The position numbers were made by a program, and so were the translations under genes. 5,325 nt of DNA from Candidatus Eiseniibacteriota bacterium (GTDB taxonomy: Bacteria; Eisenbacteria; RBG-16-71-46): NCBI GenBank assembly GCA_023249815.1, contig JAHFBX010000244.1:1-5325 (forward strand). Direction: 5' to 3'. How positions within the stretch are numbered: the stretch's first letter is position 1; each line of letters starts with the position of its first letter. Below the pieces are notes generated by a model that ran no database searches, had not been told where the DNA came from, and worked only from the letters and a program-made list of their open reading frames with translations. Positions 1 to 5,325 of the stretch are shown here, in pieces.

Positions 1-1
1 A

Positions 2-877
2 TTCCGCTTCCAGGTCGACCCGCTGATGGGAACGCTCGCGATCGGTGACGTGGGCGCAACGCTGCGCGAGGAGCTCGACCTGCTCGTGGTTCCGATCGTG
101 TTCGTCGCAGGCCCCGCCGCGACCGCGGCCCCGCCGCCACTGGGCGCCAACTTCGGCTGGCCGTTCCGCGAGGGCACGGTGGATGGCCCGGGCAGCTCGT
201 GCGGAACGCCGCCGGCCGGACTCGTGGAACCGGTCTACGACTACGACCGCACGCAACAGAACGGCGCCGCGATCATCTCGGCGGGTTTCTACCGCCCGCA
301 CACGGGCGGCGTGTTCAACTGGCCGGCGGATCACGACGGCGACCTGTTCGCGAACGACTACTATTCGGGTGTGCTGCGCCGCATCAAGCAGACGGGCGGG
401 CTGTGGTCGCTCGCGGACCCCATTCCCGGCCAGCCGGACCCAGCCGCGTGGGGGACGGGCTTCGACGAGGTGAGCGACTGGCGGCTCGGTGCCGATGGTT
501 CGTTGTGGTTCTGCCGCCAAGGCGTGAACTTCAACCCGAGCACGGGCTCCCTGGGCCGGATTCGGGGGCCCGGGCGGGTCAGCACGCCGCCGGGCGCGAG
601 GCTCTCGCTCAAGCTCACGCGATCGCCCGCCATCGGCGTGGCGGAACTGCGCGTCGTGGCCGACGCGAACGTGCGCGTGCGCATCGTGGACTCGGCGGGC
701 AGGCCCGTGCGAACGCTCTGGCAGGGTGGCACGCTGGACGCTCAGCCGGGGAGCTCGGTCCTGCTGACGTGGGATGGGACGACCGAGGATGGCGCGCGCG
801 CCCGGCCCGGCATGTACCTGGCGTTCGTCGAGAGTGGCGGACGCCGCGCGTCGGTGAGGATCCCGTTCCTGCGGTAG
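2..877 (+). CDS. Glucose/sorbosone dehydrogenase-like protein with C-terminal FlgD-like Ig domain (5' partial)
   Basis: The reading frame is open from base 2, so the gene starts before the window; the ATG at 26 is internal. Residues are counted from that ATG. The first part resembles the C-terminal half of the soluble PQQ-dependent sugar dehydrogenase (GSDH) beta-propeller family: a GDVG motif at 7-10 followed by an EEL segment, GANFGWPFREG at 40-50, YDYDR at 71-75, a DGDLFANDYYSGVLRRI segment near 104-120, and DGSLWF at 157-162. From about 191 to 283 lies a FlgD-like Ig module (VRVRIVDSAGRPVRTL, then LTWDGTTEDG and PGMYLA), a common C-terminal domain of exported proteins in some Gram-negative groups. 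Family members oxidise sugars in the periplasm or outside the cell, but the N-terminal catalytic and PQQ-contact residues are not visible, so activity and substrate are unknown. The segment before GANFGWP is long and hydrophobic/Ala-Pro-rich. The stop is TAG at 875-877. Family call fairly sure; function unsure. Confidence 0.8.
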   Translation, partial: FRFQVDPLMGTLAIGDVGATLREELDLLVVPIVFVAGPAATAAPPPLGANFGWPFREGTVDGPGSSCGTPPAGLVEPVYDYDRTQQNGAAIISAGFYRPHTGGVFNWPADHDGDLFANDYYSGVLRRIKQTGGLWSLADPIPGQPDPAAWGTGFDEVSDWRLGADGSLWFCRQGVNFNPSTGSLGRIRGPGRVSTPPGARLSLKLTRSPAIGVAELRVVADANVRVRIVDSAGRPVRTLWQGGTLDAQPGSSVLLTWDGTTEDGARARPGMYLAFVESGGRRASVRIPFLR

Positions 878-891
878 CGTGAGCGCTGCGC

Positions 892-897
892 TACACT
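892..897 (+). promoter_or_regulatory. Possible -10 box for the P5C dehydrogenase gene
   Basis: TACACT resembles a sigma-70 -10 element and lies about 80 bases before the dehydrogenase start, just after the stop of the preceding gene. No good -35 box is seen 16-18 bases upstream, where the sequence is GC-rich. The call rests on one hexamer; read-through from the upstream gene, 100 bases away on the same strand, is an alternative. Confidence 0.25.
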
Positions 898-931
898 GCG
901 GTCGCTCGAAGTTTCCCCTCTGACCCAACGC

Positions 932-958
932 GTCGCGAGGCGATCCTTCCCTCGCGGC
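932..958 (+). other. Stem-loop in the spacer before the P5C dehydrogenase gene
   Basis: Bases 932-940 (GTCGCGAGG) pair with 950-958 (CCTCGCGGC), giving a 9-bp stem with one U-G wobble and a 9-base loop. It lies 8 bases before the Shine-Dalgarno site of the next gene. No run of T follows, so it is not a classic intrinsic terminator. It could be a leader structure, a weak terminator for the upstream gene, or chance pairing in GC-rich DNA. Confidence 0.35.
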
Positions 959-966
959 CACTCGCC

Positions 967-971
967 GGAGG
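967..971 (+). promoter_or_regulatory. Ribosome binding site GGAGG for the P5C dehydrogenase gene
   Basis: GGAGG ends 6 bases before the ATG at 978, a near-ideal spacing. It supports that start over later in-frame ATG codons. Confidence 0.8.
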
Positions 972-977
972 CACCTC

Positions 978-2579
978 ATGAGCAGCACCATCTCCGGGCG
1001 CATCGCGCCGGTGGCGACGGGTTCGCTGCCGTCGTACTCGCCCACCACGTATGTGGACTACTCCAAGCCCGAGGCCCGCGCCGCGTACGAGAAGGCGCTG
1101 GCCGACGTGCGCGCCACGCTCGGAACCGAGTACCCGCTGCTGATCGGCGGGCAGCGGTTGAAGGGCTCCAAGACGTTCGACAGCACGAACCCATCGCGCC
1201 CGGCCGAAGTGCTTGGGCGGTTCCAGTCGGGCACGAAGGAGCAGGCGTCGCAGGCGGTGGAGGCGGCCGCGGAGACGTTCAAGACGTGGTCGCGCGTGCC
1301 CGCGGACGAGCGCGCCGCGTATCTCGTGGAGGCGGCCAAGCGCATGAAGGCGCGGCGCCACCACTTCTCGGCCTGGATGACGCTCGAGATCGGCAAGAGC
1401 TGGAATGAAGCCGACGCCGACACCGCCGAGGCCATCGACTTCATGGAGTACTACGCGCGCGAGATGCTGCGCTACGACAATCCGCCGCCGCTCACGCAGC
1501 TGCCGGGCGAGAAGGACACGATGGTGTACCTGTCGCTCGGCGTCGGCGCGGTGATCCCGCCGTGGAACTTCCCGCTCGCGATCTGTGTCGGCATGGCCAC
1601 GGCCGCGATCGTCACCGGCAACACGGTGGTGTTGAAGCCGGCCAGCGACACGCCCGGCATCGCGTGGCAGTTCGTGGCGCTCATGGAGGAGGTCGGGCTC
1701 CCGGCCGGCGTCCTGAACTTCGTCACCGGCGACGGCAGCGTGGTGGGCGACCAGATCGTGCGCCACCCCAAGACGCGGTTCGTGTCGTTCACCGGCTCCA
1801 AGGACGTGGGCATCGGCATCAACAAGCTCGCGGCCGAGGTGCAGCCGGGGCAGAAGTGGTTGAAGCGCGTCGTGGCCGAGATGGGCGGCAAGGACGGCAT
1901 CGTCGTGGACGACGAGGCCGACCTGGACGCCGCAGCACTCGGCGTGGCGCAGAGCGCGTTCGGCTTTGGCGGCCAGAAGTGCTCGGCATGTTCGCGCGCC
2001 ATCGTCGTGGACTCCGTGCACGACGCGTTCGTCGCCCGGCTCATGCCCGCCATCGCGCAGTTCGTGAAGCAGGGCGACCCGGCGCAATACGGCACGACCA
2101 TCGGGCCGGTGGCGAGCGAGCGCGCCATGAACGGCATCCTCAAGTACATCGAGGTGGGGAAGCAGGAGGGCAAGCTCCTGCTGGGCGGCGCCCGCGTGCC
2201 GGGCGAGGCGGGCTGGTACGTGCAGCCCACGGTGTTCGACGACGTGCCGGCCACGGCGCGCATCGCGCAGGAGGAGATCTTCGGACCGGTGCTCGCGATC
2301 GTGCGCGCGCGCGACTACGACGACGCGCTGCGCATCGCGAATGACACAGAGTTCGGGCTGACGGGCGCGGTGTACACGAAGAACGCCGCCAAGCTACAGC
2401 GCGCGCGCGACGAGTTCTTCGTGGGCAACCTGTACCTGAACCGCAAGTGCACGGGCGCCATGGTGGGCTGCCATCCGTTCGGCGGCTTCAACATGAGCGG
2501 CACCGACAGCAAGGCGGGCGGGCGCGACTACCTGCTGTTGTTCCTGCAGGCCAAGAGCGTGGCCGAGAAGCTCGGCTGA
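978..2579 (+). CDS. rocA: L-glutamate gamma-semialdehyde (1-pyrroline-5-carboxylate) dehydrogenase
   Basis: This NAD-dependent aldehyde dehydrogenase superfamily enzyme oxidises glutamate gamma-semialdehyde, the open form of pyrroline-5-carboxylate, to glutamate. That is the last step of proline and ornithine/arginine catabolism, in the cytoplasm. The 533-residue length fits the stand-alone RocA/PruA class (about 515-540). Visible landmarks are PPWNFP (194-199, with the oxyanion Asn197), VVLKPAS (Lys220, cofactor binding), FTGS (271-274), the general base Glu301 in AEMGGKD, the nucleophile Cys335 in GGQKCSACSR, EEIFGPV (432-438), and PFGGFNMSGTDSKAGG (500-515). The SACSR context and the MSGTDSKAGG segment mark the P5C dehydrogenase subfamily rather than general aldehyde dehydrogenases. 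All key residues are present and no frameshift is seen. The ATG at 978 has GGAGG six bases upstream. No proline dehydrogenase, ornithine aminotransferase or regulator lies in the window, so its partner is elsewhere. The symbol could equally be pruA. Confidence 0.94.
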   Translation: MSSTISGRIAPVATGSLPSYSPTTYVDYSKPEARAAYEKALADVRATLGTEYPLLIGGQRLKGSKTFDSTNPSRPAEVLGRFQSGTKEQASQAVEAAAETFKTWSRVPADERAAYLVEAAKRMKARRHHFSAWMTLEIGKSWNEADADTAEAIDFMEYYAREMLRYDNPPPLTQLPGEKDTMVYLSLGVGAVIPPWNFPLAICVGMATAAIVTGNTVVLKPASDTPGIAWQFVALMEEVGLPAGVLNFVTGDGSVVGDQIVRHPKTRFVSFTGSKDVGIGINKLAAEVQPGQKWLKRVVAEMGGKDGIVVDDEADLDAAALGVAQSAFGFGGQKCSACSRAIVVDSVHDAFVARLMPAIAQFVKQGDPAQYGTTIGPVASERAMNGILKYIEVGKQEGKLLLGGARVPGEAGWYVQPTVFDDVPATARIAQEEIFGPVLAIVRARDYDDALRIANDTEFGLTGAVYTKNAAKLQRARDEFFVGNLYLNRKCTGAMVGCHPFGGFNMSGTDSKAGGRDYLLLFLQAKSVAEKLG

Positions 2580-2606
2580 CGCGCGTCACGCACCGCGAAA
2601 CGACGA

Positions 2607-2630
2607 GGCCGGTGGCGATCGCCATCGGCC
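2607..2630 (+). terminator. Palindromic stem-loop between convergent genes, possible terminator
   Basis: The 24 bases GGCCGGTGGCGA at 2607-2618 and their inverted copy at 2619-2630 can fold into a 10-bp stem with a GATC loop. The only imperfection is 2612/2625: a G-U wobble in a plus-strand transcript but a C-A mismatch in a minus-strand transcript, so the hairpin is better for the dehydrogenase message, whose stop is 27 bases upstream. No T tract follows, so it would be a non-canonical terminator or a message-stabilising 3' end. The remainder of the spacer (2580-2685) holds only weaker GC-rich pairings. Confidence 0.45.
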
Positions 2631-2685
2631 CCGCGCTGGCCCCGCGACGGACTCGGGCTGTGGGGAGACCCGGCCCGCGCGAGGG

Positions 2686-3327
2686 TCAACGGTAGAACGC
2701 CTTCACCCGGCCCCAGTCGCTGCGCTTCGCCGGGTCCACGATGCCATGGCATGAATGCGAACCGTGCAGGTGCATCGTGAGCTGGTCATCGAGGTCCACA
2801 TCGCCATCGCAGTCGAAATCGGCGGTCGGATCCGCAGTGCCCAGCTTGCTCGCAAAGACATCGCAGTCCGTGTCGATGGCGAAGCACACCACCATGCCGT
2901 TCCCGGTCTGGTCCGGTGACGCGAGCGCGTAGGACTGAAAGAGCACGCCATTCGCGTAGATCTTGACGCCGCCCGGCCCGCAGCCGCCGCCCACGCGCAG
3001 CGGGAAGTCCACCCTGCCGGACGCGTCGGTCGTCATGCGGATCGTGCGAGCAGCCGGGTCGTAGATGTACGGGTCCCCGCCGGGGACCGTGCACACGTAG
3101 GCGTCCGGGCATCCCGAGAAGTCCAGGACGACCAAAGCGTCGAAGATCGGATTGCTCGCGAGGTCGCGCACGATGACGACGATGTGCATGTCGCCCATCG
3201 GACAGGTCGCGAAGCAGGACGGCACCGTCGAGATCGGCGGCGGTGCGGGCACGGCGGCGGTGGCGGGCGCTGCGAAAGCGGATGTCAGGAGGACGGCGGC
3301 GAGCAGTGCACGGGTGCGGGGGACCAT
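2686..3327 (-). CDS. Exported cysteine-rich protein with one dockerin-like calcium loop, function unknown
   Basis: A 213-residue protein with a clear Sec signal peptide: Arg at 4 and 6, a hydrophobic core at about 7-20, and an Ala-rich cleavage region (PATAA, cut near 24-25). The mature part has a beta-rich stretch (about 47-135: HIVVIVRD, ALVVLDFSG, TIRMTTDASGRVDFPL, VKIYANGV) that looks like an Ig-like fold. An aspartate-rich loop follows at 170-181 (DFDCDGDVDLDD), matching the dockerin/EF-hand spacing at positions 1, 3, 5, 6, 9 and 12. Only one loop is present, whereas a true dockerin has two. There are nine cysteines (38, 42, 73, 79, 116, 148, 155, 173, 193), consistent with disulfides outside the cytoplasm. 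No enzyme motif is seen. The protein ends in WGRVKAFYR, with no sorting domain recognised. It is convergent with the dehydrogenase and lies 96 bases downstream of polX. Export is well supported; the role is not known. Confidence 0.82.
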   Translation of the reverse strand: MVPRTRALLAAVLLTSAFAAPATAAVPAPPPISTVPSCFATCPMGDMHIVVIVRDLASNPIFDALVVLDFSGCPDAYVCTVPGGDPYIYDPAARTIRMTTDASGRVDFPLRVGGGCGPGGVKIYANGVLFQSYALASPDQTGNGMVVCFAIDTDCDVFASKLGTADPTADFDCDGDVDLDDQLTMHLHGSHSCHGIVDPAKRSDWGRVKAFYR

Positions 3328-3332
3328 GGCAG

Positions 3333-3337
3333 CCTCC
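3333..3337 (-). promoter_or_regulatory. Ribosome binding site GGAGG for the exported protein gene
   Basis: On the minus strand GGAGG ends 5 bases before the ATG at 3327-3325. With the signal peptide beginning directly at that ATG, this fixes the start. Confidence 0.75.
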
Positions 3338-3350
3338 GACGCTTCAGCTT

Positions 3351-3410
3351 GGTATCGGTGGACTCGCGACTCGCGGAGCCTAGCAGCCCGGTGCGCCCGG
3401 CGAACGTCAA
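3351..3410 (-). promoter_or_regulatory. Weak candidate promoter for the exported protein gene
   Basis: In the 96-base gap after polX the minus strand carries TTGACG (3410-3405), a good match to a -35 box, preceded by a run of five T. The possible -10 boxes are poor: GATACC at 3356-3351 is too far away, and the TGCTAG-like segment near 3391-3386 has a 19-base spacer. The gene may instead be co-transcribed with polX. Confidence 0.2.
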
Positions 3411-3423
3411 AAACGCGGCGTGC

Positions 3424-5304
3424 TCAGCCTTTCTTGCGGGGGCGAGCCGTGGGCCGGGAGGGCTTCGTGAGCTTTGTCCGCGGCTTCACGGCCGGCCTGG
3501 TCGCAAGCTTCGCGGCGGGCTTCACGGACCTTGATGTGGGCTGCGCGGCGCTTGGCACGTGCGCCTCGCTGGAGCCCGCGCCATGTTGCCGCCGTCCGCG
3601 CCGCCAGCCGTCGAACTCGCTGAACGAGCGCGTGTTCCAGACGTCGGCCTGCGTGAGGCCGGCCCGCCGCGCCTGGAACACCCCGAACTGCAGATTGTCC
3701 AATTGACCGACTGCGTGCGCGTCCGTGTCGATCACGAACCGGCAACCCTTCTCGAGCGCCAGCCGGCCGTTCACGTCCGAGAGGTCCAGGCGGTCGGGCG
3801 AGGCGTTGATCTCCATGGCCACACCGCGGGCCGCGGCCGCCGCTGCCACGCGCTCCACGTCGAACGCCACCGGCTCGCGTGAGCCGATGAGCCTGCCCGT
3901 GGGATGCCCGAACGCGTGTACGGCGGGGTGGGAGACGGCCTTGAGCGCGCGCGCCGTGGCCACGTCGGGGCGCTGCTCGAAGCGCGAGTGGATGGACACG
4001 ATCACCCAGTCGAGAAGCGCCAGCGTGTCGTCGTCCAGGTCCAGCTCGCCCTCGGCGAGGATGTCCACTTCGAGCCCGTGCAGGATGTGGATGCCGGGGT
4101 GGCGCTTGCGAGCAGCCTCGATCTCGCCCACCGACTTCCGTACGCGCGCCGCGTCGAATCCGTTGGCCATGGCGAGCGCCTTGCTGTGCTCGGTGATGGC
4201 CATGTACTCGTAGCCGTGCGCGATCGCGGCATCGACCATCCCGTCGATCGAATCGCGGCCGTCGCTGCGAGTCGTGTGCATGTGCAGGTCGGCGCGCAGA
4301 TCGTCGAGCTCGAGGAGCCTGGGAAGCCGGCCGTGCCGGGCGAGTTCCAGCTCGCCGCGCATCTCGCGCAGCTCGGGTGGGATCCACGCCAAGCCGAGCG
4401 CCTTGTACACGTCGGCCTCGGTGCGCGCGGCCACCGTGCGCTCGCCCTTCGTGAGCCCGTACTCGTTCAAGCTCATGCCCTTCTCGATCGCGAGCTTGCG
4501 TAACTCGATGTTGTGCTGCTTGGAGCCCGTGAAGTAGAGGAGTGCGGCGCCGAAGCTGTCTTCGGGCACGAGCCGCAGGTCGGCCTGCAGCCCCGCCGTG
4601 AGCCGCACGCTCGACTTGGTGTCGCCGTGGCCCAACACGTCGGCGACCGAGGCGTGCTTCGTGAACGCCTTCATCACCTGTGCCGCGTCACCGCCCGTGA
4701 CGAGCAGGTCGAGGTCGCCGACGGTCTCGCGGCGGCGCCGGAACGAGCCCGCGAGCTCGACCTGGTTGACGCCCGGCAGCGCGCGGATGCGTTCGGCGAG
4801 CGCTTGCGCGTGCGGCCAGGCCTCGGCGAGCAGCATGCGCCCCGACCACTGCGACGCGGTGGCGAGCGCCTTCACGATGTTCTGCTCCACCTTCTCGCCA
4901 AAGCCCGGCAAGTCGCGCAGCTTCCCCGCCTCGGCAGCCTTCGCCAGCGCGTCGCGCGTGCGGATGCCGAGCGTATCGAACAGCGTCTTCACGCGCTTGG
5001 GGCCCAAACCTTGAAGCTCGGTGAAGCCCACCACCTCGTCCGGGTACTTGGCGAGCATGTCGTCCATGAGCTCGGTGTGCCCGGTGCCGACAAGGTCCCT
5101 AATGTGTTGCGCGATGCCCTTGCCGATCCCGGGCAGCGCTTCGAGCGCGCCGGCTGGGTCCACGAGCGCCGCGATCGACTCGCCGTGGTTCTCCACGACG
5201 CGCGCGCCCTCCTTGTAGGCGCGCACCCGGAACACGTTCGCGCCGTCGATCTCGAGCATCGTGCTCATGCGCGCGAGCGCGCGGGCGAGTTCGGCGTTCG
5301 TCAC
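3424..5304 (-). CDS. polX: PolX family DNA polymerase/3'-5' exonuclease with a basic C-terminal tail
   Basis: Bacterial PolX fills short gaps and removes 3' ends or abasic damage in base excision repair, in the cytoplasm. Domains in order: a Pol beta-like 8-kDa/helix-hairpin-helix region with LPGIGKGIAQHI (57-68), LQGLGPKRV (98-106) and LPGFGEKV (132-139); the palm with GSFRRRRETVGDLD (186-199), giving metal ligands Asp197, Asp199 and probably Asp242; YFTGS (257-261); then the PHP nuclease domain with DLHMHTTRSDG (339-349), TEHS (371-374), HGLEVD (409-414), SIHS (437-440), FGHP (465-468), MEIN (497-500) and DTDAH (526-530). Polymerase and nuclease residues all appear intact. The family core (about 570 residues) ends near residue 566; residues 567-626 form an extra Lys/Arg/Pro/Ala-rich tail. 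The start is GTG at 5304-5302, chosen because MTNAELARAL matches the usual family beginning; the frame stays open upstream to the window edge. An AGAAGGG sequence 12 bases upstream is a loosely spaced ribosome site. Confidence 0.95.
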   Translation of the reverse strand: MTNAELARALARMSTMLEIDGANVFRVRAYKEGARVVENHGESIAALVDPAGALEALPGIGKGIAQHIRDLVGTGHTELMDDMLAKYPDEVVGFTELQGLGPKRVKTLFDTLGIRTRDALAKAAEAGKLRDLPGFGEKVEQNIVKALATASQWSGRMLLAEAWPHAQALAERIRALPGVNQVELAGSFRRRRETVGDLDLLVTGGDAAQVMKAFTKHASVADVLGHGDTKSSVRLTAGLQADLRLVPEDSFGAALLYFTGSKQHNIELRKLAIEKGMSLNEYGLTKGERTVAARTEADVYKALGLAWIPPELREMRGELELARHGRLPRLLELDDLRADLHMHTTRSDGRDSIDGMVDAAIAHGYEYMAITEHSKALAMANGFDAARVRKSVGEIEAARKRHPGIHILHGLEVDILAEGELDLDDDTLALLDWVIVSIHSRFEQRPDVATARALKAVSHPAVHAFGHPTGRLIGSREPVAFDVERVAAAAAARGVAMEINASPDRLDLSDVNGRLALEKGCRFVIDTDAHAVGQLDNLQFGVFQARRAGLTQADVWNTRSFSEFDGWRRGRRQHGAGSSEAHVPSAAQPTSRSVKPAAKLATRPAVKPRTKLTKPSRPTARPRKKG

Positions 5305-5325
5305 GGCGCGCGTCAGCCCTTCTCG

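Noticed and set aside
891..2087. Long open frame (398 codons) on the minus strand opposite the P5C dehydrogenase
   Set aside because: It is His/Arg/Gly/Ala-rich with no recognisable motif, as expected for a shadow of a high-GC gene; the plus-strand frame has all family motifs.
1562..2344. Plus-strand open frame of 260 codons within the dehydrogenase
   Set aside because: Arg/Gly/His-rich out-of-frame translation of a well-conserved enzyme; no start signal or motif.
2615..2622. GCGATCGC as a HIP1-type highly iterated palindrome
   Set aside because: It occurs here and again at 4220-4227, which is not remarkable in GC-rich DNA, and nothing else points to a cyanobacterium.
3361..3374. Tandem 7-base repeat GACTCGC in the polX/exported-protein gap
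   Set aside because: Only two short copies, within chance expectation; no operator symmetry or neighbouring regulator.
3409..3413. Run of five T on the minus strand after the polX stop, as an intrinsic terminator
   Set aside because: No stable stem precedes it; only a three-base-pair pairing can be formed just upstream.
3407..4387. Long open frame (326 codons) on the minus strand, overlapping polX in another frame
   Set aside because: Its translation is Arg/Ala/Gly-rich low complexity, and the overlapping PolX PHP domain is intact and conserved, so it is a shadow frame.
1..5325. A new multi-gene system (defence, secretion or biosynthetic cluster)
   Set aside because: The four genes have unrelated roles and face each other in two convergent pairs; nothing suggests joint function.

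Overview
This high-GC window has strong G/C preference at third codon positions and holds four protein-coding genes that fill nearly all of it. No stretch over about 110 bases lacks a gene. I saw no RNA gene, mobile element or CRISPR array. Two protein styles suggest a free-living Gram-negative bacterium of a little-cultured group such as Candidatus Eisenbacteria: a secreted enzyme ending in a FlgD-like Ig domain, and a small exported protein with one dockerin-like calcium loop. That taxonomic guess is an inference from family style and was not tested.

Layout. (1) Bases 2-877, plus strand: the C-terminal part of a glucose/sorbosone (PQQ-type) dehydrogenase-like protein with a FlgD-like Ig domain at its end; its N-terminus lies before the window. 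(2) Bases 878-977: a short spacer with a possible -10 box, a stem-loop and a good Shine-Dalgarno site. (3) Bases 978-2579, plus strand: a complete L-glutamate gamma-semialdehyde (delta-1-pyrroline-5-carboxylate) dehydrogenase of the RocA/PruA class. (4) Bases 2580-2685: a convergent spacer with a 24-base near-perfect palindrome, probably the transcription end region. (5) Bases 2686-3327, minus strand: a small, cysteine-rich exported protein of unknown function. (6) Bases 3328-3423: a spacer. (7) Bases 3424-5304, minus strand: a complete PolX-type DNA polymerase/3'-5' exonuclease with an unusual basic C-terminal tail.

The genes do not form an evident pathway. The dehydrogenase belongs to proline/arginine catabolism, PolX to DNA repair, and the other two to the cell envelope or exterior. 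The arrangement (two plus-strand genes facing two minus-strand genes) looks like ordinary chromosomal housekeeping and accessory content. I found no convincing new multi-gene system. The points most worth checking are the PolX tail, the single calcium-loop exported protein, and the domain fusion in the first gene.
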